A stretch of 64,000 nucleotides of DNA from Paenibacillus sp. OV219 (GTDB taxonomy: Bacteria; Bacillota; Bacilli; Paenibacillales; Paenibacillaceae): positions 1-64,000 of the forward strand of contig NZ_FOCJ01000014.1 of NCBI RefSeq assembly GCF_900110075.1, read 5' to 3'. The stretch's first letter is position 1. Every line of letters begins with the position of its first letter. The position numbers were made by a program, and so were the translations under genes. Under the pieces are notes generated by a model that worked only from the letters and a program-made list of their open reading frames with translations, was not told the origin of the DNA and did not search any database. Below, one piece after another: positions 35,100 to 44,191 of this stretch.

Positions 35100-36867
35100 A
35101 TTCGATATCGACGAGAACCTGGAATCACCGTTTAATATCAAGCACTTCCGCCGGGCGCTCGTCTACATTAGACGGCAGCAGAAGCCCATGATTATCGCGT
35201 TCGTGCTTAGCGCCTTGTCAGCCGGCATCTCGCTCTCCGCGCCGCTCATTATGCAGCATATCGTAGATGTTACGATTCCTGCGAAAGAGAAGCAGTCACT
35301 GTTCTGGTATTCGCTACTTATGCTTGCAACGATTGTCGTCAGCGTTATACTCGCCACAATCCGATCACGGATGATGACCCGTGTCGGGCAAGATATTATC
35401 TTCGATATTCGGATGGATCTGTTCAAGCATCTGCAGAAGCTGCCGTTCCAATATTACGACGACCGTCCGCAGGGCAAAATCCTCATCCGCGTTGTCAACT
35501 ACGTCAACTCCGTATCGGACGTACTGTCCAACGGGATTATCAACCTGATCTTGGAGATCTTAAACCTACTCTTCATCGCGATCTTCATGTTCGCCGTTGA
35601 TGTTAAGCTGTCGCTCGTTATCCTAGCGGGACTGCCTATCTTCTTGGGCGTCGTCCTGATGATCAAGACGAAACAGCGCCGGGGATGGCAGAACATCTCT
35701 AACAAAAGCTCCAACCTGAACGCTTATCTGCAAGAAAGCATTAGCGGCATTCGCGTCACGCAGATTTTCACACGCGAGCAGCATAACGAAGAAACCTTCA
35801 CGCGTCTGTCGACGAATTACCGTTCAGCTTGGATGAAGACGATGTATTACAACTTCTTGATGCCGTTCTCGGTCGATAATTTGGCGACGCTCGTGACGGC
35901 AGCGATCTATTTTGTAGGCTTGCTGGCGATTGGGCCGGAAGAAGCGACCTTCGGCGTCATTCTAGCGATGAGCAGCTATGCGGCGCGCTTCTGGCAGCCG
36001 ATATTGAACATTTCGAACTTGTACAACAGCTTCATCAACGCCGTCTCTTATCTGGAGCGTATCTTCGAGACGTTAGACGAACCGGTTACCGTCAATGATG
36101 TGCCTGGCGCAAAGGAGCTACCGCCGATTAAAGGCCGCGTGACCTTTGATGATGTGACTTTCGCTTATGATCCAGGCGTTAACATTCTGGAGAAGCTGAC
36201 GTTTGACATTAAAGCAGGCGAGAGCGTTGCACTTGTCGGTCCAACAGGAGCCGGCAAAACGACGGTCGTCAACCTGATCTCGCGGTTCTACAACATCACT
36301 GGCGGCAAAATCCTCATCGACGGCCATGATCTCTCCACGATCCAGCTGAGATCCTTGCGCAGCCAGATGGGCATTATGCTGCAGGACAGCTTTATTTTCT
36401 CAGGGACGATTATGGACAATATCCGCTACGGTAAGCTCGATGCTACGGAAGAAGAAATCATCGCGGCTGCGAAAACCGTCTGCGCTGACGATTTCATCCG
36501 CGAATTCGAGAAAGGCTACATGACTGAGGTGAACGAGCGCGGTTCGAAGCTGTCCCAAGGACAGAAGCAGCTGATCTCATTCGCCAGAACGCTGCTCGCG
36601 AATCCGAGCATCCTCATTCTCGATGAAGCGACTTCGTCCATCGACGCTCAGACCGAACGCTTGCTCCAGAAGGGACTTAATGAGCTGCTCAAGGGGCGGA
36701 CGTCGTTCATCATCGCGCATCGTCTCTCGACGGTGAAGAACTGTGACCGGATCATGTACATTTCTGACAAAGGCATCGCCGAGAGCGGCTCGCATGACGA
36801 GCTCCTCGCGAAGCGAGGCAGGTACTATAAGCTGCATTCGGCGCAGAAGATGGAAGCGACTGTGTAG
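35086..36867 (+). CDS. ABC exporter half-transporter, consensus Walker B subunit (BmrD/LmrD-like)
   Basis: The 593-aa partner has the same layout of six membrane helices and a C-terminal ATPase. Walker A is GPTGAGKTTV, Walker B is ILILDEATSS with the catalytic Glu, and the H-loop is AHRLST. The signature is LSQGQKQLISFAR, with Gln replacing the second Gly of LSGGQ. Combined with the first subunit this yields one consensus and one degenerate ATP site, the asymmetric arrangement known for heterodimeric exporters. The reading frames overlap, so the two are coupled. The divergent regulator is the obvious candidate controller. Substrate unknown. Confidence 0.92.
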   Translation: MARNKFDIDENLESPFNIKHFRRALVYIRRQQKPMIIAFVLSALSAGISLSAPLIMQHIVDVTIPAKEKQSLFWYSLLMLATIVVSVILATIRSRMMTRVGQDIIFDIRMDLFKHLQKLPFQYYDDRPQGKILIRVVNYVNSVSDVLSNGIINLILEILNLLFIAIFMFAVDVKLSLVILAGLPIFLGVVLMIKTKQRRGWQNISNKSSNLNAYLQESISGIRVTQIFTREQHNEETFTRLSTNYRSAWMKTMYYNFLMPFSVDNLATLVTAAIYFVGLLAIGPEEATFGVILAMSSYAARFWQPILNISNLYNSFINAVSYLERIFETLDEPVTVNDVPGAKELPPIKGRVTFDDVTFAYDPGVNILEKLTFDIKAGESVALVGPTGAGKTTVVNLISRFYNITGGKILIDGHDLSTIQLRSLRSQMGIMLQDSFIFSGTIMDNIRYGKLDATEEEIIAAAKTVCADDFIREFEKGYMTEVNERGSKLSQGQKQLISFARTLLANPSILILDEATSSIDAQTERLLQKGLNELLKGRTSFIIAHRLSTVKNCDRIMYISDKGIAESGSHDELLAKRGRYYKLHSAQKMEATV

Positions 36868-36894
36868 TTTAGGGAGATAGTAGAAGATTCAATG

Positions 36895-36936
36895 AAAATA
36901 GCCCCCGATCTCCGCGTGAGATCGAGGGCTATTTTT
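36895..36936. terminator. bidirectional terminator between the ABC exporter and the phosphotransferase gene
   Basis: AAAATAGCCC-CGATCTC pairs with GAGATCG-AGGGCTATTTTTT around CGCGT. U-tracts exist on both strands for the two convergent genes. Confidence 0.93.
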
Positions 36937-36971
36937 TCGTTGCAAACCTATCATTAGTAATGATGGCATGA

Positions 36972-37898
36972 TTACAGCTCGAACAGTCTCGCCACCTGTT
37001 CCCGATTGTCGATAAACCACTGAATTCGGGCGAGCTTAGTACCTAGATGTCCGTGCAAAATATGATTGCAAGGCAGCAGCACCACCGCGTAGTGGAACAA
37101 CTCCAGCTCCTCGATCGTCAGTTTGATCGACTCGGCATACGCTGCGGCGTAGGCTTCCGCTTTCTCCCATTGAAACTGCAGCTGATCGTTCAGCAGCCCA
37201 AACAGCGGATAAGCTGCATCAATAATTCGCGGAGCGATGCCGCAGCCGTCCCAATCGATCAGAATGACGCGATTGCTCACAGCATCATATACACCGTTGC
37301 TCTCCCCTACATCTCCGTGGATGATCGCTTTCGGAAGGGAGGACAGCTTAGCGAATCCCGGCGTAAGCTTCAGCAGGTTCGACCGATGCGGCTCGGGGAC
37401 GCTTGGCAGCCTGTCGTTGACGATATCTCCTATCAGCGAATCCAAATCCCATTGCGGCAATTCCGGCGCTGCTTCGATCCTATGAAGTCGCCCAAGCGTA
37501 TGTCCGACCCCGGCAAACAGCTCCGAGCTCCCGCTAAGGCTTGTCCCTTCAATAAACGGATACAGATAGCAAGCCGTATCGCAAACGGAGTTGTCGGAAT
37601 CGGAATTCCATTCGAAATCGATAAACAACCTTCCTGCAACGGTGCTGCGAAGATTAATCATGCCGTTAAAGCCACTTTCGCGCAAATGCTCGTAAGCGGG
37701 CACAACCTTGGCGTACACTGCTGAGCGATCGTTAGCTTTTAACACAAACTTGCCTTGGCTCGTATGAAGCAAAGCAACGAACCGCGATCCATAGCCTTCC
37801 ATGAAGGACGTGATGCGTACCTCCTCAAAGCCATATTCGCTGGCCACCTGCTCCATCAGTCGATCTCGCTGTAAGCTCGTTAGGACATCGTCGTTCAT
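36972..37898 (-). CDS. aminoglycoside phosphotransferase-like kinase
   Basis: The 308-aa protein has the APH/choline-kinase fold. The N-lobe has KFVLKANDRS, the catalytic loop is IIHGDVGESNGVYD (HGDxxxxN), and the metal-binding motif is ILIDWDGCGIAPR. Both catalytic Asp residues are present. Substrate cannot be read from sequence; members phosphorylate aminoglycosides, macrolides, homoserine, choline or related small molecules. It is a single gene flanked by terminators, with no resistance or sugar genes beside it. Confidence 0.87.
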   Translation of the reverse strand: MNDDVLTSLQRDRLMEQVASEYGFEEVRITSFMEGYGSRFVALLHTSQGKFVLKANDRSAVYAKVVPAYEHLRESGFNGMINLRSTVAGRLFIDFEWNSDSDNSVCDTACYLYPFIEGTSLSGSSELFAGVGHTLGRLHRIEAAPELPQWDLDSLIGDIVNDRLPSVPEPHRSNLLKLTPGFAKLSSLPKAIIHGDVGESNGVYDAVSNRVILIDWDGCGIAPRIIDAAYPLFGLLNDQLQFQWEKAEAYAAAYAESIKLTIEELELFHYAVVLLPCNHILHGHLGTKLARIQWFIDNREQVARLFEL

Positions 37899-37925
37899 GA
37901 ATGCTGCCTCCTACCTTCCAAGTTT

Positions 37926-37956
37926 TAAAAAAGACCGCCTATCACAATAGGCGGCC
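37926..37956 (-). terminator. terminator of the kyn operon
   Basis: On the minus strand GGCCGCCTAT pairs with ATAGGCGGTC around TGTG, followed by TTTTTT. It lies between kynA and the next gene. Confidence 0.92.
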
Positions 37957-37978
37957 CTATCTATAACCGTTCAAACCA

Positions 37979-38824
37979 TTACAATACCGTGCGAAGGCTC
38001 CACAACTCTGGAAAATGCCGCTGGCTGACGATATGCTTCAAATAATCCACGCCGGACGAACCGCCGGTTCCGCGCTTGAAGCCGATGACCCGCTCCACCG
38101 TTCCCATATGGTTGAAGCGCCACTGCTGCTGGCGGCTGTCGATATCAACAAGCTTCTCAGCGAGCTCGTACAGATCCCAGTACTGCTCGACATCGCGGTA
38201 TACCGTCAGCCAAGCTTCTCTTACGCTATCGTTCTCTGCATAAGGCTGTGACCAGTCGCGCTGCAAGTACTCCGGATCGATCGGCAAACCGCGCTTCGCA
38301 AGCGCTCCAATCGCCGCATCGTAGATGCTCGGCTCATTCATCGCATCCGTCAGCTGTTTGTGCAGCTCCTGCTGATGCTCATAGACGGCAAGCACGCTCG
38401 GCTTCTTGAGGCCTAGCACGAATTCGATCAGGCGATTCTGATACGATTGAAAGCCGGAGGAGCTGCCAAGCGCATGCCGGAACTCCATGTACTCCGCAGG
38501 TGTCAGCGTAGATAATACATCCCAAGACTGGATGAGCTGCTGCTGGATTCTGGATACACGGGCGAGCATTTTGAAGGCAGGCTCCAAGTTGTTCTGCTGG
38601 ACGCTGCTGCGTGCGGCATTCAGCTCATGCAAGATGAGCTTCATCCATAGCTCGCTAGCTTGGTGGATGATGATGAACAGCATTTCATCATGATGACCAG
38701 ACAGTCGATGCTGGCTGGACAGAATTTGGTCGAGGTGAAGGTAATCACCGTAAGACATGGACTTGGAGAAGTCGGAAACGAGATTCTCGTTGTTATTGTT
38801 TTGCGGTGTAGGCGTGTCGGCCAT
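37979..38824 (-). CDS. kynA: tryptophan 2,3-dioxygenase
   Basis: The 281-aa protein has the tryptophan dioxygenase signature in order: [49 protein letters not shown], and the haem/substrate region [26 protein letters not shown]. It opens the indole ring of tryptophan with haem iron and O2 to give N-formylkynurenine. It is the third gene of kynU-kynB-kynA, 20 bp after kynB. Length is typical for bacterial enzymes. Confidence 0.96.
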   Translation of the reverse strand: MADTPTPQNNNNENLVSDFSKSMSYGDYLHLDQILSSQHRLSGHHDEMLFIIIHQASELWMKLILHELNAARSSVQQNNLEPAFKMLARVSRIQQQLIQSWDVLSTLTPAEYMEFRHALGSSSGFQSYQNRLIEFVLGLKKPSVLAVYEHQQELHKQLTDAMNEPSIYDAAIGALAKRGLPIDPEYLQRDWSQPYAENDSVREAWLTVYRDVEQYWDLYELAEKLVDIDSRQQQWRFNHMGTVERVIGFKRGTGGSSGVDYLKHIVSQRHFPELWSLRTVL

Positions 38825-38844
38825 CTGTTCTTAGCTCCTTTTGT

Positions 38845-39471
38845 CTATGATGTGTATGGTCGAAGCACGGCTCGCACGGGACTGCCGTCCGCTTCTGCAA
38901 GCGGGAGCGGGAGCGCGATGAGCTCATAATCTCCTGGGGCGACGTGTTCCAAGGCGAGCCCTTCCAGGATGTGAATGTCATGCGTGTGCAGACCGTGATG
39001 GGCTGCAAGCTCTTTGCTGTCCAAGGGATCGACCGAAGGGACATCGACTCCGATGAGACGGATGCCTCTGGCATGTAGGAATGGCGCTATATCTGCCCTC
39101 AGACACGTAATTTGTGACGGGAATTCGTCGGCGTTGGTCCATGAGCTTGTGCGCAGAAGCAGACGAGTAACCCCATCGAGGTCGTACGCCACCAGATCCT
39201 CCGCACCTATGCTCGAGCGGCCAGATACATCGATCATACGCGCCGGTCCGATGTAGAGCTGCAGGTCGAGATCCATGATTTTGCGGCCATCATTGTCAAA
39301 ATGAAACGGAGAATCCACATGCGTCCCCGTATGAATGCTCATCGTCAGCTTGCCTACGTTCACCGAGCCGCTTTGCTCCTTGGACCAGCTCACTTCATAG
39401 TTGAAAGCCGTATCCCCCGGCCAAGTCGGCGCACCATTCATCAATGGACGAGAAATATCGATCAAGGTCAT
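38845..39471 (-). CDS. kynB: kynurenine formamidase (arylformamidase)
   Basis: The 208-aa cyclase-family protein begins IDISRPLMNGAPTWPGDTAF. It contains the metal-binding motif SIHTGTHVDSPFHF and the later VDVPSVDP and HHGLHTHDIHILEGL blocks, which are specific to KynB. It hydrolyses N-formylkynurenine to kynurenine and formate. It is the middle gene of the tryptophan-to-anthranilate operon. Confidence 0.96.
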   Translation of the reverse strand: MTLIDISRPLMNGAPTWPGDTAFNYEVSWSKEQSGSVNVGKLTMSIHTGTHVDSPFHFDNDGRKIMDLDLQLYIGPARMIDVSGRSSIGAEDLVAYDLDGVTRLLLRTSSWTNADEFPSQITCLRADIAPFLHARGIRLIGVDVPSVDPLDSKELAAHHGLHTHDIHILEGLALEHVAPGDYELIALPLPLAEADGSPVRAVLRPYTS

Positions 39472-39497
39472 CTCTCTTAAACGCTCCTCTCTCCATC

Positions 39498-40796
39498 TTA
39501 TGCGACAACATCGCGCGTATTGGCGAATTTCTCGTATTGCTTATCCGCCATGATGGTTTTCAGTCGCTGTACCGTTTCCCATACGTCACTGTAGCTTGTG
39601 TAGAGCGGAACAGGTGCTAGACGAATGATGTTCGGAGCGCGGAAATCCGGCACGATGTGCTGCAGCTCCTTGAGCGCCTTGCAGATCCGCGCGGCATCCT
39701 GATGCTCGAGGCTCACATGACCGCTTCTGCGATCATCCTCTAGTGGATTGCCGATTGTGAAGTCGAACGCGCCTAGTTCATGCTCAATTAACTCCATCAT
39801 ATATCGCGTGATGTGCAGCGATTTCTGACGAAGCTTCTCGAGAGTCGCTTCTGCGAACAGCTCGAGCGAACCGATGAGCGGCGCCATGCTGAGAATGTTC
39901 GGCGTCCCGATCTGGAATGCACCCGCAGTCTCCGCTTGGTGGAATTGATGCTCCATATCGAACTGCTTATCTTTGCGCGAACCGAACCATCCTGCAAGGC
40001 CAGGGGAAGTCCCGTGGTGCTTGCGGTTGACGTACAGGCTCGCTGTTCCTCCCGGTCCGCTGTTCAAGTATTTATAATTGCACCAGAAGGCAAAATCAAC
40101 GTCCCACTCACTGAATTGGTGAGGGATCGATCCAACCGAATGGCAGCCGTCAAAACCAATCAAGATGCCGCGCGCGTGCGCTTCAGCTGTCAGGCGCTTC
40201 ATATCGAGAACTTGCCCGCTCCGGTACAGCACCGCTGGTAGCACGATAAACGCAACCTCGTCTGTCATCGCTGCGATAATGTCCTCTTCGTGGAGGAAGC
40301 GTCCATCACGGCTTGCCACTCGAATGAGATGCTCATCAGGGTCGTAGCCATGCAGCTTGAGCTGGCTTTGCAGCGCATAGATGTCTGAAGGGAAATTCAG
40401 CTCATCCGCGAGAATCTTCGTGCGAGTGCCTTGCGGTTTATAGAAAGTAGCCACTAGCTGATGGAGGTTCACGGTCGTTGAGCCCGTTACGATTATTTCA
40501 TCTACGTCAGCCCCAACGAGCGGAGCGCTCATGGCTGCCAGCTTCTCCGAGAGGTAGAACCATGGGTACCCGCCCTGCGTCCAACCGTCGATACCTTGGA
40601 TTTTCCAAGCTGCGAGTATATTAAGCAGCGACTGCTCTGCTCGCTTGGATAATAAGCCAAGTGAGTTACCGTCCATGTAGATGGAGTCTGGATTTAAGTA
40701 AAATTCGTTGCGAAAATAGGCAAGCTCATCTTGCTTGTCGAGCTCTTGGGCATATTCAAGGGAATATGGATTTAGGTTGTGTGGGGTGCTTAACAT
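39498..40796 (-). CDS. kynU: kynureninase
   Basis: About 432 aa, a PLP-dependent fold-type I enzyme. Its start [14 protein letters not shown], the segment [15 protein letters not shown], the cofactor Asp/His region [15 protein letters not shown] and the Schiff-base Lys in [12 protein letters not shown] match KynU. It splits kynurenine to anthranilate and alanine. The ATG chosen follows AAGGAGG by 7 bp; the longer frame has no such site. It leads the operon, so tryptophan is degraded to anthranilate by kynUBA. Confidence 0.96.
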   Translation of the reverse strand: MLSTPHNLNPYSLEYAQELDKQDELAYFRNEFYLNPDSIYMDGNSLGLLSKRAEQSLLNILAAWKIQGIDGWTQGGYPWFYLSEKLAAMSAPLVGADVDEIIVTGSTTVNLHQLVATFYKPQGTRTKILADELNFPSDIYALQSQLKLHGYDPDEHLIRVASRDGRFLHEEDIIAAMTDEVAFIVLPAVLYRSGQVLDMKRLTAEAHARGILIGFDGCHSVGSIPHQFSEWDVDFAFWCNYKYLNSGPGGTASLYVNRKHHGTSPGLAGWFGSRKDKQFDMEHQFHQAETAGAFQIGTPNILSMAPLIGSLELFAEATLEKLRQKSLHITRYMMELIEHELGAFDFTIGNPLEDDRRSGHVSLEHQDAARICKALKELQHIVPDFRAPNIIRLAPVPLYTSYSDVWETVQRLKTIMADKQYEKFANTRDVVA

Positions 40797-40843
40797 GGTG
40801 AGCCTCCTTACTCCTGCTGAAATCGGTTGCAAGTTGCTTGATT

Positions 40844-40873
40844 ATCTTAACTTAGATTTTGCAGGGGAGTCAA
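40844..40873 (-). promoter_or_regulatory. kyn operon promoter
   Basis: On the minus strand TTGACT (40873-40868) is followed after 18 bp by TAAGAT (40849-40844), about 48 bp before the kynU start. Confidence 0.6.
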
Positions 40874-40963
40874 CGAACGAAGTCCATCACGGCAAGGAAT
40901 GAATTTGAAAAAAATGGATAATCTAATGGGGATTATACTGCGAGTAACAAGGGGTTTTAAGAG

Positions 40964-41437
40964 ATGCTTCTGTTCTTGTATATCTTACTGAACGCAGCTG
41001 TAGTATTCGTATTCATGAAAACGCGAAAAGCGATGCACATTCTTGAAATCTTTGTGTACTGGTGGATTGCTTCCTATATTTATCAGAACTACTCTGCGCT
41101 CTGCTTTATGAATTTCAAGACATTGATTATTCCCGACATGTTTACGCCTAAGGCTGCACATTTCCTGAATCGAATGGTTCTCTATCCGCTGCTCATGGTT
41201 GTGTTCCTCCAACTACTGCTAAGGATGAGCTCTTTCCTGCGAAAGCTCGCTTTATACATCGGCTTCATCCTCCTCTTCTCAACGCTTGATGGACTGGATC
41301 ATGTATCCGGCATACTGATTCACGCTGATTGGCGGGCCTGGTGGACGATCGCGCTCTGGGTAATCACATTGCCCTTTCTAGTCGTATGCATGAAGCTGTT
41401 TCGCAACATTCTGTTCAAAGGGGGAAATTCGGCATGA
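40964..41437 (+). CDS. small membrane protein, CBO0543-like
   Basis: A 157-aa protein with four to five membrane segments and many aromatic residues (YWWIASYIYQNYSALCFMN). It resembles the CBO0543-type membrane proteins common in spore-forming Firmicutes, a family without known function. It is followed directly by a second protein of the same general kind, overlapping in the ATGA of its end. A start with AAGGGG upstream is seen. The assignment is by general form only. Confidence 0.65.
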   Translation: MLLFLYILLNAAVVFVFMKTRKAMHILEIFVYWWIASYIYQNYSALCFMNFKTLIIPDMFTPKAAHFLNRMVLYPLLMVVFLQLLLRMSSFLRKLALYIGFILLFSTLDGLDHVSGILIHADWRAWWTIALWVITLPFLVVCMKLFRNILFKGGNSA

Positions 41438-41940
41438 ATGTGACATTCGATTGGAACGAATGGTTCTTCATTATCACCGCCACATTAGCATTAATAGTCT
41501 TCTGCCCCATTCGAAAATACTTCTCTCTTGCGATGGTTGTTATCATCTGGATGTACAACTTGGTTTTAGTGGCATCCATTGATTACTTTTTTATCGCTAC
41601 TCCGTTCCACCTGTATTATTTCGGCGATAATCCGACGTATGAGCTTTCGGGTGCGCTGTATCATTTCTTCATGTATCCGAGCTGCTCTACGATCTTTTTA
41701 TTTCTTTACGATAAGTTCGAGCTCTACGGGCGAAAGACTATCTGGTATATTGCTTGCTGGACGGGATTCTCGCTATTCTTCGAATGGTTATGTGTCCAGA
41801 ACCATGTGCTGAACTACACTGGCTGGAAGCTCTATTATTCCATCGCCTTCTATCCAGTGGCTTCTGTAGTGCTAATCGCGTTGTTTCGGTTTACGAAGAG
41901 GAAATTGCATGAGCTTGAGCTTCCTAGCCTACGGGTATAA
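41434..41940 (+). CDS. small membrane protein, CBO0543-like
   Basis: A 168-aa protein with about five membrane helices; the stretch FFEWLCVQNHVLNYTGWKL is characteristic of the CBO0543-like group. Its ATG overlaps the previous stop (ATGA), and GGGGG lies just upstream, so the two are translationally coupled. The longer frame extending back inside the previous gene is rejected. Both may function as a pair in the membrane; no role is known. Confidence 0.68.
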   Translation: MNVTFDWNEWFFIITATLALIVFCPIRKYFSLAMVVIIWMYNLVLVASIDYFFIATPFHLYYFGDNPTYELSGALYHFFMYPSCSTIFLFLYDKFELYGRKTIWYIACWTGFSLFFEWLCVQNHVLNYTGWKLYYSIAFYPVASVVLIALFRFTKRKLHELELPSLRV

Positions 41941-41948
41941 GGAAACGA

Positions 41949-42001
41949 AAGACGTGACGGATTGATCGTTTAGGGCGATCAAGAATTTCCGTACACGTCT
42001 T
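41949..42001. terminator. long hairpin after the membrane-protein pair
   Basis: AAGACGTGACGG pairs with CCGT-A-CACGTCTT, with an inner TGATCG/CGATCA stem. The stem is long but only TTT in ACGTTT follows, so it is a terminator or a stray palindromic element. Confidence 0.55.
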
Positions 42002-42018
42002 ACGTTTGCCGCTATCGT

Positions 42019-42114
42019 TTACTTACTGATCATGTTCTGTGCCAGCAAGTTCAGCAGCACTGTAACAGCCTCTGCTCTTGTCGCGCGGTCTTGTGGAACG
42101 AATCGGTTGGTTGT
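42019..42114 (-). pseudogene. SLH-domain protein, C-terminal remnant
   Basis: On the minus strand the frame reads RFVPQDRATRAEAVTVLLNL and ends LAQNMISK-stop. RATRAEAVTVLL is the end of a surface-layer homology domain. No upstream part survives; it begins directly after the stop codon of a different broken gene. It is decayed debris of an S-layer-type protein. Confidence 0.75.
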
Positions 42115-42370
42115 TTATTTCAAGGCTTTCTGCTGGACGAATGCATCAAGAGCAGTTTGTTTTACCTCTTGCACCTTATCGGCGCCGGCTTTCACCAGCT
42201 TGTCATTGTATTCCTGAAGGAACTTATTCGGGTCGAGCGTCCCGGAGTTCAGCCCTGCGCCTCCCCGGATCCCACCCGATTCCAATTCGTGATCCCAACA
42301 CCGTAAGCGCATCTGCCATCATTTGCATATGTAAATACTCCCCATCATTCAAATTCAGTCTTCCAGTCAT
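42115..42370 (-). pseudogene. extracellular solute-binding protein, C-terminal remnant with frameshift
   Basis: Two frames together give the C-terminal part of a family-1 solute-binding protein. One is MTGRLNLNDGEYLHMQMMAD continuing to VLGSRIGIGWDPG. After a frame change near 42260-42270 comes GAGLNSGTLDPNKFLQEYND continuing to FVQQKALK-stop. The N-terminal lipoprotein and most of the domain are missing. It is a dead fragment at the edge of the AT-rich island. Confidence 0.78.
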
Positions 42371-42431
42371 TGTGGCACATTGCGGGTTCGGCGTTTACTG
42401 TTAAGATTGAGGGATGTGTCATTAAAACGAG

Positions 42432-42466
42432 AAAAAAAAGACCCGAGCGATTAATTATCGCTCGGG
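42432..42466 (-). terminator. terminator overlapping the PLD-like fragment
   Basis: On the minus strand CCCGAGCGAT pairs with ATCGCTCGGG around AATTA, followed by TCTTTTTTTT. The stem includes the last codons and the stop of the 81-aa gene, which may have been created by truncation into this hairpin. Confidence 0.92.
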
Positions 42467-42700
42467 ATTCGGTTTAGTACTTAACGCCCGTAATGCCTCT
42501 CGCTGGGTGACGAACAAATAGTCCCCGGCAAGTAACTTTACTTCGGCTCCCCGCAGCGCTGCTTCCTTCAAATGCGGTGCCAGGAGCTTAACGCCAGACT
42601 CCATTACGAAAGAAGTAAGGATATAGATCCCCGAAGCCCGATTAATTCCAGGAATCAACTCATCCACTAGATTCTCGGTAATTAGCTTAATGTCAGGCAT
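42455..42700 (-). CDS. truncated PLD-like domain protein
   Basis: An 81-aa protein, IKLITENLVDELIPGINRAS then GIYILTSFVMESGVKLLAPH and AEVKLLAGDYLFVTQ. This is the N-terminal part of the phospholipase-D-like domain that opens certain helicases and restriction-type proteins. The HKD catalytic motif is beyond this part and absent, so the gene is probably the stub of a longer protein, cut at the terminator. It overlaps the upstream pyrophosphohydrolase gene by 8 bp, a coupling often seen for the intact pair. Confidence 0.65.
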   Translation of the reverse strand: MPDIKLITENLVDELIPGINRASGIYILTSFVMESGVKLLAPHLKEAALRGAEVKLLAGDYLFVTQREALRALSTKPNPER

Positions 42701-43019
42701 CGTGAACCTCGATCAGGTAGATGCGATCTTGGAAGCCGCCTCGCTTCTCAGCTTTAACCATGCGCACTTCCTCCAACTGATCTGGTGTAAATCCATGCGA
42801 GACTGCCAATGCGTGGAGTAATTCTAAGACATCTGCCAACTCCTCAAGCGCTTCATCGTCCGTCTCTGCAGTCAAGTACTCCTCTGTTTCTTCATTCAAC
42901 TTGGTTCGAAGTTCTGTCCGATACTCTTCTTCATCCAATATACGTGTCGACATCGTACTCCCGCTGTTGCTGATAATTTCCGGAATGCGGTCTCGGACAA
43001 GTTTGTTGTAGATTGGCAT
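42693..43019 (-). CDS. MazG-like / phosphoribosyl-ATP pyrophosphohydrolase-like protein
   Basis: A 108-aa all-alpha nucleotide pyrophosphohydrolase with MPIYNKLVRDRIPEII at the start. The metal-binding motif is EETEEYLTAETDDEALEELADVLELLHAL (E-x-x-E...E-x-x-D). A conserved KRGGFQDRIYLIE ends the chain. This small group is frequently found beside PLD-type helicases. It probably hydrolyses an NTP or modified nucleotide; the target is unknown. It is coupled to the truncated PLD-like gene. Confidence 0.85.
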   Translation of the reverse strand: MPIYNKLVRDRIPEIISNSGSTMSTRILDEEEYRTELRTKLNEETEEYLTAETDDEALEELADVLELLHALAVSHGFTPDQLEEVRMVKAEKRGGFQDRIYLIEVHDA

Positions 43020-43058
43020 GATTTCCAGACTCCTCGGTACAAGTAGTAGATTCTTTAG

Positions 43059-43754
43059 TTAATGCTTTGCTTCCCTTAAGACTTTTACATGTGCCGCTCG
43101 TACAGTAGGATCAGTAATGTTAGCAGCTTTAAGACTATTCTCAATATTTATAATGTCAACTGTAGTAAGTGATGGCTCACCAACTGTTGCACGAAGCCTA
43201 TTCAATTTGCGTGTAACAAACTCAGAAAGTTCAACATCGTATACAATAAGCTCATTGGATTCTATCTTCCGCAAATCTGGATCAATAGCAAAACGACAAC
43301 GCATAGTAAACGATACCATAGAGATATAAAGTAGCGAAGGATGGTTTTGCAGTACACCTTCAAGAGCTTTAATATGTCCATAGTTTTGCATGAGTGGGTT
43401 GTAAAGTTTATACCTCTTGTTTACCGTCCAATTCTTATCAGTCCTACTTCCCTTTATTTCACCATTATAGTTTTTGGTCTCAATGACAATCAGCCCGTAT
43501 GGAGAAATGATAACATGATCGATTTGAGAGAAACCGGAACGAGCCTTTGTGTTGCGAATCATAAGATCGCTTAAGTAGCGGCACTCTTTCTGTAACTGAT
43601 CGAGTTGAATGTTGATTTTATGCTCGCCAAGCTCTCCGATGCGAGTGGATTCAATTTTAGGTTTCTGGGAAGTTTTTTTCTTGGCATCTTTTGCCTTTGC
43701 TTTAGAGACTTCTTCTTTACCGAGCCCTAACATGCTCAGAATCTTTTTAAACAT
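43059..43754 (-). CDS. NERD-domain (nuclease-related) protein
   Basis: About 231 aa from MFKKILSMLG, with AAGGAAGG 10 bp before the ATG. After a basic low-complexity segment (SKAKAKDAKKKTSQK), the NERD domain runs from GELGEHKINIQL to about residue 140. The key DHVIISPYGLIVIETKNYNG supplies the D...ExK nuclease-like motif. A small helical C-terminus follows. NERD proteins are suspected DNA-processing enzymes. It lies within a run of defence-type genes, so a nuclease role here is plausible but unproven. Confidence 0.86.
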   Translation of the reverse strand: MFKKILSMLGLGKEEVSKAKAKDAKKKTSQKPKIESTRIGELGEHKINIQLDQLQKECRYLSDLMIRNTKARSGFSQIDHVIISPYGLIVIETKNYNGEIKGSRTDKNWTVNKRYKLYNPLMQNYGHIKALEGVLQNHPSLLYISMVSFTMRCRFAIDPDLRKIESNELIVYDVELSEFVTRKLNRLRATVGEPSLTTVDIINIENSLKAANITDPTVRAAHVKVLREAKH

Positions 43755-43801
43755 AGTTTCAATTCCTTCCTTAAGGTCCTCCATCGAATTGAAAAGTTTG
43801 A

Positions 43802-44191
43802 TTACCTCACAGACAACCCTAACATTTCAACAAACTTCACATCAGCTGGTGCAAACTCATACTCAAATAATTGACCATGGCTCACCCACTTATAATCATC
43901 ATGATCAACTAGCTTAATCTCACCGCCAAGAAACTGGGCCTTATACGCGATTAACTTAATATGTAACTCTCCATAGAAATGGTCATTTTCTCCGAAAAAT
44001 TCATATGGATCAATCTCAATATTCATCTCTTCTCGCAGTTCTCTGCGGAGACATTCCTCCGCCGTCTCATTGGCTTCAATCTTACCTCCAGGAAACTCCC
44101 ACATCCTTCCCTGCGACTTTCCTTCTTTACGTCTTGCAATCAGAATTTTTCCCTGCTTATCCTCGATTATAGCTGCCGCTACTAGTATCAC
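43802..44191 (-). CDS. MutT-like Nudix hydrolase
   Basis: A 129-aa protein with LVAAAIIEDKQGKILIARR, the sequence expected of 8-oxo-dGTP diphosphatase-type Nudix proteins. The Nudix box GGKIEANETAEECLRRELRE then EMNI keeps G-x5-E-x7-REL-x-EE, but the last Gly is replaced by Asn. It starts at GTG inside the end of the DUF2357 nuclease gene (35-bp overlap), so it is translationally coupled to the McrB/DUF2357 unit. A housekeeping sanitising role or a nucleotide-signal role in defence are both possible. Confidence 0.85.
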   Translation of the reverse strand: MILVAAAIIEDKQGKILIARRKEGKSQGRMWEFPGGKIEANETAEECLRRELREEMNIEIDPYEFFGENDHFYGELHIKLIAYKAQFLGGEIKLVDHDDYKWVSHGQLFEYEFAPADVKFVEMLGLSVR

